Assembly: GCA_013389125.1 (NCBI GenBank)
Contig: JACADX010000062.1
Location: 1 to 5,148 of the forward strand
DNA from: Parvularculaceae bacterium
GTDB taxonomy: Bacteria > Pseudomonadota > Alphaproteobacteria > Caulobacterales > Parvularculaceae
DNA: 5,148 nucleotides
Direction: 5' to 3'
Each line of letters starts with the position of its first letter. Position 1 is the first letter of the stretch. The position numbers and the translations under genes were made by a program. The notes beneath the pieces were generated by a model. That model had not been told where the DNA came from. It did no database searches and saw nothing but the letters and a program-made list of their open reading frames with translations. Shown piece after piece: positions 1-5,148 of this stretch.

Positions 1-918
1 GCCCGCGCCGTCTCCCAAGGCTATTCCGTTCATTGCGAAACCGTTCGATCCGTCAAGCTCGGAAAGGTCGATGTTCGCGGCGAAGCCGGCCGTCGATCCA
101 AACACGACGTAGGCCCGCCCTTCGCTTGTCGCGGCATTAGGAGGAGTCGGCGCGCCGATCACGATGTCAGCGAGGCCATCGCCATTGACGTCGCCGGCGC
201 CGGACACCCAAAGTCCGGTGAAGTCGAGCAGCGCCGCGCCTGAGATCGTAAAGCCGTTGGTCCCGTCAAGCGCGGAAATGTCAAAGCTCGCGCCGAACCC
301 TGACGAAGATCCGTAGACAACATAAGCCGTGCCCGGATTGTCGGGGCCGTTAAAAGGCTGGCCGATCACGATATCGGCGACGCCGTCCCCATTGACGTCG
401 CCGGCTGACGAAACAGCGCGGCCGAAACCGCCGCCGGCGCCGTCGATCGCAAACCCGCTCGCGCCGTCAAGGCTGCTAAGGTCGACATTGGGGAAATTGG
501 ACGTTGCGCCGAAAACGACATAAGCGCGACCATCGAAAGATCCGCTCGAATCGGACTCGAATGGCGCTCCAATAATGACATCGTCGAGGCCGTCGGCATT
601 GACGTCGCCGGCATCGGAAACCACAATGCCGCTATTCCCCCCGGCGAAAGCGCCAGACAAGTTGAATCCGATAACGCCATCAAGAGTCGATAAATCGAGG
701 CTTGCTGGAAATCCCGCAGTAGATCCGAATACAACGTGGGAAATGCCGGCGTAAGCGTTCGCGCCGCCGGAACTGACGATGACGTCGTCGATGCCGTCGC
801 CGTTAAAATCCCCAGCGCCGGAAACCGACATGCCGGTCAAGTCGTACGCATTAATTCCCGAGATTCCAAAGCCGTTCGCGCCGTCAAGGCTGCTCAGATC
901 CAAGGCGATTATTGTCAT
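1..918 (-). CDS. FG-GAP (integrin-alpha-like) repeat protein, 3' end beyond window
   Basis: The visible 306 residues are an array of FG-GAP beta-propeller repeats with a period of about 69 residues (207 bp). Each carries a calcium-binding loop of the form D-x-N-x-D-G-x-x-D. The loop aspartates and asparagines are at D37/N39/D41/D45, D105/N107/D109/D113, D174/N176/D178/D182 and D243/N245/D247/D251. Each loop is followed by a V-I-G-A-P-like strand, then a Y-V-V-F-G-S motif and a D-L-S-x-L-D-G-x-x-G-F linker. The ATG at 918 is supported by a GGGGAGAAG ribosome-binding site 8 nt upstream and by an in-frame stop further upstream. The protein enters the repeats within about ten residues and has no Sec signal peptide. 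This is seen in large type I-exported FG-GAP/RTX proteins, but the C-terminus that would show it lies outside the window. Adhesion or extracellular calcium-dependent binding is the family expectation; the ligand is unknown. It probably has its own promoter, because a terminator-like hairpin separates it from the RTX pair upstream. Confidence 0.92.
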   Translation of the reverse strand, partial: MTIIALDLSSLDGANGFGISGINAYDLTGMSVSGAGDFNGDGIDDVIVSSGGANAYAGISHVVFGSTAGFPASLDLSTLDGVIGFNLSGAFAGGNSGIVVSDAGDVNADGLDDVIIGAPFESDSSGSFDGRAYVVFGATSNFPNVDLSSLDGASGFAIDGAGGGFGRAVSSAGDVNGDGVADIVIGQPFNGPDNPGTAYVVYGSSSGFGASFDISALDGTNGFTISGAALLDFTGLWVSGAGDVNGDGLADIVIGAPTPPNAATSEGRAYVVFGSTAGFAANIDLSELDGSNGFAMNGIALGDGAG

Positions 919-926
919 GAAGCCGT

Positions 927-935
927 CTTCTCCCC
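927..935 (-). promoter_or_regulatory. Ribosome-binding site of the FG-GAP gene
   Basis: The minus strand reads GGGGAGAAG, a good Shine-Dalgarno match, 8 nt before the ATG at 918. It fixes the start codon, since the only other support is the onset of the repeat pattern. Confidence 0.7.
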
Positions 936-945
936 GATGCCCGCG

Positions 946-997
946 GGCGCAAGCTCCGAACCGCGCAGGAGCTGTCGCGGGCGGTTAGGCTTGCGCC
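946..997 (-). other. Imperfect inverted repeat (hairpin) in the leader of the FG-GAP gene
   Basis: The outer arms GGCGCAAG (946-953) and CTTGCGCC (990-997) are perfectly complementary. The inner arms AACCGC (959-964) and GCGGTT (981-986) are also complementary. An asymmetric internal loop (5 and 3 nt) separates the two stems, and the apical loop is 16 nt. No T-run follows on either strand, so it is not a classical intrinsic terminator. On the minus strand it sits just before the ribosome-binding site, and a 10-bp palindrome GCCCGCGGGC (939-948) overlaps its base. It could be a leader-RNA structure, a protein-binding site or a REP-like element. The function is unknown. Confidence 0.45.
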
Positions 998-1051
998 GCC
1001 GGTCCAAAAGATGTGCGTCGTCGCCTGATGTCTGCGACCATCGTCACACTT

Positions 1052-1076
1052 CCCCTTCCCTTCCGCGCCGTTCGCC
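1052..1076 (+). repeat. 25-bp intergenic direct repeat, copy 1
   Basis: These 25 bases (beginning CCCCTTCCCTTCC and ending CCGTTCGCC) recur exactly at 4738-4762 in the same orientation. This copy lies in the gap between the second RTX gene and the FG-GAP gene, about 135 bp upstream of the FG-GAP start. The flanks do not match the other copy. It contains the first GTTC of the LexA-type element at uvrB, but here the second half-site is absent: seven bases on, the sequence reads GCTT. It may be a fragment of a dispersed intergenic repeat or a remnant of a promoter duplication. Confidence 0.6.
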
Positions 1077-1127
1077 ATCAGCTTCAATGCGTCAAAATCC
1101 GCGCTGGCGGCCGTTGAAGAACCGATG

Positions 1128-1166
1128 AAAAAATACGCACAGGCGAAAGTCGACCTGCTCGCCTGC
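1128..1166 (-). terminator. Candidate intrinsic terminator of the RTX pair
   Basis: On the minus strand, beginning 31 nt after the TGA of the second RTX gene, GCAGGCGA (1166-1159) can pair with TCGCCTGT (1146-1139), closing with a G-T wobble. The loop is 12 nt. Five bases later comes a run of six T (1133-1128). The stem is GC-rich and the T-run well placed, though it starts a few bases after the stem rather than directly. If real, it ends the RTX operon and makes the FG-GAP gene a separate transcription unit. Confidence 0.55.
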
Positions 1167-1196
1167 AAGCCCGCCGACTGATTGTCGCCGGAGCCC

Positions 1197-2798
1197 TCAC
1201 CCGAACGTAAAATCATCCGCGTTAAGCTGGTTGACGAGGACGCCGCGGAGGATCAAAACGTCGCCGCCGCCGAAATTGATCGTCGTATGCTGGCCGTTGT
1301 CGCTCGCCGCCGCGAGGACCTCGGCGAATGTGTCAAACGCCGTTCCGAAGCCGATGAGCCGGATGACGTCGCCGGCGCCCGCCCCTTCGGTGAAATCCCG
1401 GATCGTGTCCGTGTCGCCGGTCTTCCTGAAGATGATGGTGTCGTTGCCGGCGTTCCCGTAGATGACGTCGTTCAAGTCGCCGCCGTCGAGAACGTCATTC
1501 CCCGCGTCGCCCTGGAGAATGTCATAGCCGGCGCCGCCGAGGAGCGTGTCGCCGTCGGTTCCCCCTGTCAGCGTGTCGTTGCCGCCGCCGCCGTTGAGCG
1601 AGTCGAAGCCCGACCCGCCGAACGCGCGGTCGCGGCCCGTGCCGCCGTCCGCCGCATCATCGCCCGTCCCGGCGTCGATGACATCGTCGCCCGCGTCGCC
1701 GAAGATCTGATCGCGCTGCGCATCGCCGAAAAGACTGTCATTGTCGTCGCCGCCGCGGAGAGTATCGCTGCCTTGGCCGCCATTCATTTGGTCGTTCCCG
1801 CGACCGGCGAAATAACTATCTGCCCAGACCCCGCCGAGCGCCGTATCATCGCCGTCCCCGAGATAAAGCGCTCCAACCAGACGCCCGTCCGTCGAATCAT
1901 AAGTGTCATTAAAGTTGCCCAAAGAGACGTTGCCGACAACAAGACCCTCATTGGTGACACTATCCGTGCTCTTCGCCAGTGTAATATCGCCCTGGATGAC
2001 TCCGTTCGACATGTTTGTGATGAATTGAAACGCGTGATATTGAAGCCGCGCTTCAATCGCGACATCCGCGCGAATGACACCAGAATTCGTAACATTGAGC
2101 GGGCCTGACCATTCTTGGTGCACTGCGACAGAACGCGCTCCAGTTCCTGCGATCGCCTCGATTGTTCCTGAATTGTGCAATGTTATTCCGCCGGAAGCGA
2201 AAAGTCCGAACGCAGCCGCGTATCCCTTCGCAGACAGCGTTCCTGAGTTTACAAATTCGATCCCCAAGACTGCCTTGACCGCGTACGCGTCGGCGTACCC
2301 GGACCAAGCTTCAATCACGCCAGAATTTGCCGACGGAAGGTCACCGCCAAAATAAGGATTGTAGCCGACGGCTTGGCCGTGGTTCGAAATCGCGAAAATC
2401 GAACCTTGGTTCTGCAAAATTCCTTGAGCAGACGTCGCAACGCCCCGCGCGAGGCTGAACTTCGTTACGACTGTTATTCGCCCGTTGTTTGAAACAACGC
2501 CGATGTCATCGGTGCCGTAGACTCCCCCGATTGGGGCAAATATGTCGTTCTGATTCCAGATCAAGCCGTCGTTCTGGATATCAATAGGATTTGCGGAAAG
2601 ATCGTATGCAGCGACTAAATTGCTCGGACGATTATGCGCAAATAGTTCCTCATAGTGCTCAATCACCAAATCCGAGAACGCGATCAAGGTTTCTTGGAGC
2701 GGGGGCGATGTCGGCGCTGATCCGACCAACGGCAATGCCGTCCATGGATTTTCGCCGATATCAAACAAGAAAGCTAGCGAAGGCGGGATCGCCGACAT
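1197..2798 (-). CDS. RTX calcium-binding protein, probable type I secretion substrate (paralogue 2)
   Basis: This 533-residue protein has no Sec signal or membrane segment. Residues 1-100 form an N-terminal region with an early F-L-F-D-I-G-E motif. Residues about 100-312 carry irregular N-x-G repeats at 20-30 residue spacing (for example N-S-G-T-I-E-A-I near 209-216 and T-N-S-G-V-I near 237-242), resembling beta-helical adhesin or autotransporter passenger rungs. An L-G-D-G-D-D motif at 313-318 opens about 140 residues of RTX nonapeptides (G-G-x-G-x-D-x-L-x type), which bind calcium in a parallel beta-roll. Residues 455-533 are the conserved C-terminal domain (F-R-K-T-G-D-T-D-T-I-R-D-F, then G-G-G-D-V-L-I-L) ending D-D-F-T-F-G, a typical uncleaved type I export signal. 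The ATG at 2798 has an AAGGA site 9 nt upstream. It lies 19 bp after its paralogue and is presumably co-transcribed. The role is probably surface or extracellular. No enzymatic motif is visible, so adhesin or matrix protein is an inference. Confidence 0.93.
   Translation of the reverse strand: MSAIPPSLAFLFDIGENPWTALPLVGSAPTSPPLQETLIAFSDLVIEHYEELFAHNRPSNLVAAYDLSANPIDIQNDGLIWNQNDIFAPIGGVYGTDDIGVVSNNGRITVVTKFSLARGVATSAQGILQNQGSIFAISNHGQAVGYNPYFGGDLPSANSGVIEAWSGYADAYAVKAVLGIEFVNSGTLSAKGYAAAFGLFASGGITLHNSGTIEAIAGTGARSVAVHQEWSGPLNVTNSGVIRADVAIEARLQYHAFQFITNMSNGVIQGDITLAKSTDSVTNEGLVVGNVSLGNFNDTYDSTDGRLVGALYLGDGDDTALGGVWADSYFAGRGNDQMNGGQGSDTLRGGDDNDSLFGDAQRDQIFGDAGDDVIDAGTGDDAADGGTGRDRAFGGSGFDSLNGGGGNDTLTGGTDGDTLLGGAGYDILQGDAGNDVLDGGDLNDVIYGNAGNDTIIFRKTGDTDTIRDFTEGAGAGDVIRLIGFGTAFDTFAEVLAAASDNGQHTTINFGGGDVLILRGVLVNQLNADDFTFG
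1437..1859 (-). repeat. RTX nonapeptide array of paralogue 2
   Basis: This DNA encodes residues 314-454: tandem glycine/aspartate-rich nonapeptides with a 27-bp underlying period. Calcium-dependent folding outside the cell is known for the family. The GC-rich, stop-poor repeats cause the long antisense open frames seen on the + strand here. Confidence 0.85.
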
Positions 2799-2807
2799 TG
2801 CATTTTA

Positions 2808-2812
2808 TCCTT
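2808..2812 (-). promoter_or_regulatory. Ribosome-binding site of RTX paralogue 2
   Basis: AAGGA on the minus strand sits 9 nt before the ATG at 2798. It lies in the 19-bp gap after the upstream RTX gene and overlaps none of its coding sequence. There is no room for a terminator in this gap, which supports translation from a shared transcript. Confidence 0.7.
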
Positions 2813-2817
2813 CAATC

Positions 2818-4602
2818 CTACCCAAATACGAAATCATCCGCTGCAAGCTGCGATTTCAAAACCCCGCGGAGGATGAGGACGTCGCCGCCGCCGAAATCGA
2901 TCGTGGTATGCTGGCCGTTGTCGGTCGCGGCGGCGAGAACCTCTGCGAACGTGTCGAACGCAGCGCCGAAGCCGACGAGGCGAATGACGTCTCCGGCGCC
3001 CGCTCCCGCCGCGAAGTCGCGGATCGTGTCCGTGTCGCCGGTCTTTCTGAAGATGATCCTGTCGTTGCCGGCGTTTCCGAATATGACGTCATTGAGATCG
3101 CCGCCGTCGAGAACGTCGTCGCCGTCGCCACCTTCAAGCACGTCGTAATTCCCGCCGCCCGAAAGCGTGTCGGCGTCATTGCCGCCTTGAAGCGTGTCGT
3201 TGCCGGCGGCGCCAGCCATCGCGTCAAAGCCCGATCCGCCGAATGCCCTGTCTCTCTGCGTCCCGCCGTCGACGGTGTCATCCCCAGTTCCGCCGTCGAT
3301 CACGTCATCGCCCGCGTCGCCGAAGATCTGATCGCGCTGTGTGTCGCCGAAAAGGCTGTCATTGTCATCGCCGCCGTATAATATGTCAGAACCGGACCCT
3401 CCATTGAGCAAGTCCGTCTGACCGGCGCCGGTCAATGTGTCGTTTGCCGCCTGACCCAAAAGTGTGTCGGCGCCGCCCTCTCCGTTCAATTGATCAGATT
3501 GATCTCCGCCGTCGATCCAATCGTCGCCAACTCCGCCGAAGAGAATGTCGTAACCAAGATTGCCGCGGATCGAATCGCGGCCTCGCCCGCCATAAACGAG
3601 ATCGTCGGCCAATCCGCTTGCCGCAGCGTCATCGCCATCGCCCAGATCGAGCTTGCCTACAATGCGCCCGTTGCCGCCATTGTAAATGTCGTCCCATGCG
3701 CGGAGCGAAACGTCGCCGATAATGAGTCCGTCATTCGTCAATATATCGTGGCTGTTCTCCAAAAGAATGTTTCCGCGGACAATTCCGGCCGTCAAATTTG
3801 CTATATCATGATACTCCGTATAAAAACCGACCGCCTCGATCGCCCGCCCGCCGCTGATGACGCCGCTGTTTGTCAAATTCAATGAGCCGCTATAACTGAC
3901 AAATATCGCGATCGAATGCCCAGACGGCCCGGTGATTGCCTCGATCGTGCCGGAATTCATGATGCTTGAATTGTGCGTCTCAGTCATAAGGGCGATCGCT
4001 CCGGTAAAACCCGATGCCTTGACCGAACCGGCATTGGTGAATCGGCCGCCATTAAATAAGCTTACCGCATACGCCCAACTTTCGCCCGACCAAGCTTCGA
4101 TCAAACCGGAATTTACACAGCCTGGGCCGGTTCCAGATTGATCGCCCCACCACGTTGTGAACGCCGCCGCGTTTCCTTGCTTCGAGACGGCGATTACGGA
4201 CCCTGAATTTTCAACGGCGCCTGTCAAAGATAAATGGATAGCCTCGGCGACAAATGTTCGCGAGAGCGCAACTATATCCCCTGTGTTCTTGATCACATCG
4301 ACGCCGCCGACGATCGCGTAGACATAACCGCTTGCGACGTCTTTCTGATTCCAGAACACTCCGTGGTTTTCTAGTATCGGATACCCCAGCCAGCCGGAAC
4401 CTGAGCCGGCGCCAGCAGCAAGGAGTTCCTTGATATTATCGTCGCCAAATTTGATATCTGAAACTGCGAACGTGAAATCGGCGTCCAGTTCGATGCGCGT
4501 CGTCAATAGCGGAGAAACAGGTTTGGCCCCGGGATTCGGCAATGGCGCCCACGCCGCTTCGCCGGGCGCAAACATGAATTGAAGTGCGCCCGGTATCGTC
4601 AT
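2818..4602 (-). CDS. RTX calcium-binding protein, probable type I secretion substrate (paralogue 1)
   Basis: This 594-residue protein is the first gene of the RTX pair and a full-length paralogue of the second. Residues 1-100 include F-M-F-A-P-G-E and F-W-N-Q, each with a counterpart in the paralogue. N-x-G repeats occur at about residues 106, 132, 164, 190, 216 and 245 (spacing 26-32), with shorter rungs to about 310; a beta-helix is likely. L-G-D-G-D-D at 320-325 opens roughly 195 residues of RTX nonapeptides. Residues 516-594 form the C-terminal domain ending D-D-F-V-F-G, as in type I secretion substrates. There is no Sec signal, transmembrane helix or catalytic motif. The last 184 residues align without gaps to the paralogue with about 33 differences by hand count (about 82% identity), while the N-terminal half is much more diverged. 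An AAGGA site 8 nt before the ATG supports the start. The transporter genes are not in the window, so export is inferred from architecture. The partner or ligand is unknown. Confidence 0.93.
   Translation of the reverse strand: MTIPGALQFMFAPGEAAWAPLPNPGAKPVSPLLTTRIELDADFTFAVSDIKFGDDNIKELLAAGAGSGSGWLGYPILENHGVFWNQKDVASGYVYAIVGGVDVIKNTGDIVALSRTFVAEAIHLSLTGAVENSGSVIAVSKQGNAAAFTTWWGDQSGTGPGCVNSGLIEAWSGESWAYAVSLFNGGRFTNAGSVKASGFTGAIALMTETHNSSIMNSGTIEAITGPSGHSIAIFVSYSGSLNLTNSGVISGGRAIEAVGFYTEYHDIANLTAGIVRGNILLENSHDILTNDGLIIGDVSLRAWDDIYNGGNGRIVGKLDLGDGDDAAASGLADDLVYGGRGRDSIRGNLGYDILFGGVGDDWIDGGDQSDQLNGEGGADTLLGQAANDTLTGAGQTDLLNGGSGSDILYGGDDNDSLFGDTQRDQIFGDAGDDVIDGGTGDDTVDGGTQRDRAFGGSGFDAMAGAAGNDTLQGGNDADTLSGGGNYDVLEGGDGDDVLDGGDLNDVIFGNAGNDRIIFRKTGDTDTIRDFAAGAGAGDVIRLVGFGAAFDTFAEVLAAATDNGQHTTIDFGGGDVLILRGVLKSQLAADDFVFG
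3058..3642 (-). repeat. RTX nonapeptide array of paralogue 1
   Basis: This DNA encodes residues 321-515: glycine/aspartate nonapeptides at 27-bp period. It is 54 residues longer than the corresponding array in the paralogue. The extra block aligns to residues 348-401 (about 3400-3561) and amounts to exactly six nonapeptides. Several of its units are degenerate (for example G-Q-A-A-N-D and G-A-G-Q-T-D), so calcium occupancy may be uneven. Confidence 0.85.
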
Positions 4603-4610
4603 TACGCGAG

Positions 4611-4615
4611 TCCTT
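4611..4615 (-). promoter_or_regulatory. Ribosome-binding site of RTX paralogue 1
   Basis: AAGGA on the minus strand, 8 nt before the ATG at 4602, supports that start for the first gene of the RTX operon. Confidence 0.7.
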
Positions 4616-4737
4616 GCAATTTCATCTAGGTCAACCAGAACCCTATTATCTGAACTCCCTATTGTCCATCTTTTGTAGATTTATCGCTGCTCGTAGATAT
4701 CGTTGCGCGCATTTTCGGAGATGGCTGCGCGGTTAAG

Positions 4738-4762
4738 CCCCTTCCCTTCCGCGCCGTTCGCC
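4738..4762 (+). repeat. 25-bp intergenic direct repeat, copy 2
   Basis: This is an exact copy of 1052-1076, ending 13 bp before the uvrB start codon. Its 3' end supplies the first GTTC of the LexA-type box at 4756-4770. The second half-site lies outside the repeat. Confidence 0.6.
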
Positions 4763-4770
4763 CTAAGTTC
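4756..4770 (+). promoter_or_regulatory. Putative LexA (SOS) box of uvrB
   Basis: The sequence is GTTC-GCCCTAA-GTTC, two direct GTTC half-sites separated by exactly 7 bases. This matches the LexA operator described for alphaproteobacteria (GTTC-N7-GTTC), which differs from the palindromic CTGT-N8-ACAG of enterobacteria. It ends 5 bp before the uvrB ATG, where a Shine-Dalgarno would normally lie; no clear ribosome-binding site is present. Repression would therefore act by blocking the promoter-proximal transcript, or the transcript has a very short leader. The position before a canonical SOS gene makes chance occurrence unlikely but not excluded. Confidence 0.65.
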
Positions 4771-4775
4771 ACGCG

Positions 4776-5148
4776 ATGCCGCACCCGAGAAAACCCACCT
4801 CGCAGCCGACCACCCCGCGCGCCGACTTGACGCCCGGCGGCTTCTCCGAGTCCGTTGCCACCTATCATGAGCGGCTCGCGACGCCGCTGACGGAGTGGTT
4901 TCCGCATCGACCCGAGCGACCCGTGTCGAAGGGCCTGTCGCGACCGCTCAAGGTGAAGAGCGCCTATCAGCCGGCCGGAGACCAGCCGACCGCGATCGCG
5001 GAACTGACGGCCGGGATCGGCGCTGGCGAGTTCGACCAGGTGCTCCTCGGCGCGACGGGGACGGGCAAGACCTTCACCATGGCGAAGGTGATCGAGGCGA
5101 CGCAGCGGCCCGCGCTCATCCTCGCGCCGAACAAGACGCTCGCCGCGC
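4776..5148 (+). CDS. uvrB: UvrABC excinuclease subunit B, N-terminal part, 3' end beyond window
   Basis: UvrB is the damage-verifying helicase-like subunit of nucleotide excision repair. It is loaded on DNA by UvrA and then recruits UvrC for incision, in the cytoplasm. The 124 visible residues contain the conserved start of the family: P-L-K-V-K-S-A-Y-Q-P-A-G-D-Q-P near 57-71, the Walker A motif G-A-T-G-T-G-K-T at 92-99 (catalytic lysine K98), and the segment R-P-A-L-I-L-A-P-N-K-T-L-A-A at 111-124. About 55 residues precede the conserved core. This proline-rich extension is longer than in E. coli UvrB, and similar variable extensions are usual in alphaproteobacteria. An in-frame TAA at 4764-4766 makes the ATG at 4776 the first possible one, and the next in-frame ATG falls after Walker A. 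The Shine-Dalgarno is weak or absent. It is divergent from the RTX operon and functionally unrelated to it. The LexA-type box suggests SOS induction. Confidence 0.95.
   Translation, partial: MPHPRKPTSQPTTPRADLTPGGFSESVATYHERLATPLTEWFPHRPERPVSKGLSRPLKVKSAYQPAGDQPTAIAELTAGIGAGEFDQVLLGATGTGKTFTMAKVIEATQRPALILAPNKTLAA

Larger units (their letters stand above)
4603..4775. promoter_or_regulatory. Divergent intergenic region between the RTX operon and uvrB
   Basis: This 173-bp gap must hold promoters for both directions. It is visibly more AT-rich than the flanking genes between 4620 and 4710. Toward the RTX operon I see a GATAAT (-10-like, 4650-4645 on the minus strand) without a good -35, and a TTGACC (-35-like, 4634-4629) without a good -10. 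Toward uvrB only weak matches occur, such as TTTGTA (4672-4677) and TAGATA (4694-4699) 16 nt apart. No promoter can be assigned with confidence. The right end holds the 25-bp repeat and the LexA-type box. Confidence 0.5.

Noticed and set aside
366..1128. Open frames at 366-734 (minus strand), 736-1128 (plus strand) and 779-988 (plus strand) across the FG-GAP gene and its leader
   Set aside because: They overlap the FG-GAP coding region in other frames. The correct minus-strand frame shows four regular calcium-loop repeats, so these are shadows.
1125..1181. A short plus-strand frame starting M-K-K-Y-A-Q-A-K and ending in K-P-A-D, looking like a protein C-terminus
   Set aside because: It has only 18 codons, lacks a convincing upstream part in frame, and coincides with the terminator stem and A-run, which explain its composition.
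884..1216. A 110-codon minus-strand open frame filling the gap between the second RTX gene and the FG-GAP gene
   Set aside because: It overlaps both neighbouring genes out of frame, runs through the terminator-like and hairpin structures, has no ribosome-binding site that I can see and no recognisable motif.
1182..2108. A 308-codon plus-strand open frame antisense to the second RTX gene, and similar frames at 2908-3381, 3490-3885 and 2591-3148
   Set aside because: They lie opposite clearly coding RTX proteins. Their valine/alanine/arginine-rich translations simply mirror the glycine/aspartate repeats, and they have no family resemblance.
3058..3642. Regular 27-bp periodicity that could suggest a CRISPR or minisatellite array
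   Set aside because: The period follows RTX nonapeptide codons in an open reading frame. The units are degenerate and there are no constant repeats with unique spacers.
4638..4655. GAAC-N10-GAAC direct repeat in the RTX operon promoter region
   Set aside because: The half-sites resemble the LexA element, but the spacing is 10 rather than 7 bases and there is no reason to expect SOS control of the RTX genes. Treated as chance.
4659..4907. An 82-codon minus-strand open frame overlapping the uvrB start
   Set aside because: It is antisense to a clear UvrB N-terminus, arginine/glycine-rich and without recognisable features.

Overview
The window looks like chromosomal DNA from a GC-rich alphaproteobacterium. 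The evidence is the start of a uvrB gene of alphaproteobacterial type at the right edge, a GTTC-N7-GTTC element (the alphaproteobacterial LexA-box pattern) immediately before it, and RTX proteins of a kind common in that class. The genus cannot be fixed from this sequence; Hyphomicrobiales (rhizobial or methanotroph relatives) is a guess.

Layout from right to left. uvrB starts at 4776 on the + strand and runs off the window. A 173-bp divergent intergenic region (4603-4775) separates it from three minus-strand genes. The first two, at 4602-2818 (594 aa) and 2798-1197 (533 aa), are tandem paralogues 19 bp apart and almost certainly one operon. Each has a non-cleaved-looking N-terminal region, a stretch of irregular N-x-G-x-I repeats resembling beta-helix passenger repeats, a block of glycine/aspartate RTX nonapeptides, and a conserved C-terminal domain ending in DDF-x-FG, as in type I secretion substrates. 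A candidate intrinsic terminator lies 31 nt past the second stop. After a 278-bp gap, which holds that terminator, a hairpin and a 25-bp repeat also found before uvrB, comes the 5' part of a third gene (918 down past the left edge). It encodes a calcium-binding FG-GAP (integrin-alpha-like) repeat protein.

Taken together, the minus-strand genes look like a small cluster of large, calcium-binding, probably exported surface or extracellular proteins beside an SOS-type DNA repair gene. No secretion apparatus genes (ABC transporter, membrane fusion protein, TolC-like) lie in the window, so the export route is inferred.

The most notable observations are the LexA-type box 5 bp from the uvrB start codon, the contrast between near-identical C-termini and divergent N-terminal halves in the paralogue pair, an exact 54-residue (six-nonapeptide) length difference between them, and the shared 25-bp intergenic repeat. 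I see no convincing sign of a new defence, mobile or RNA system. The many long plus-strand reading frames across the RTX and FG-GAP genes are antisense shadows of GC-rich repeats.
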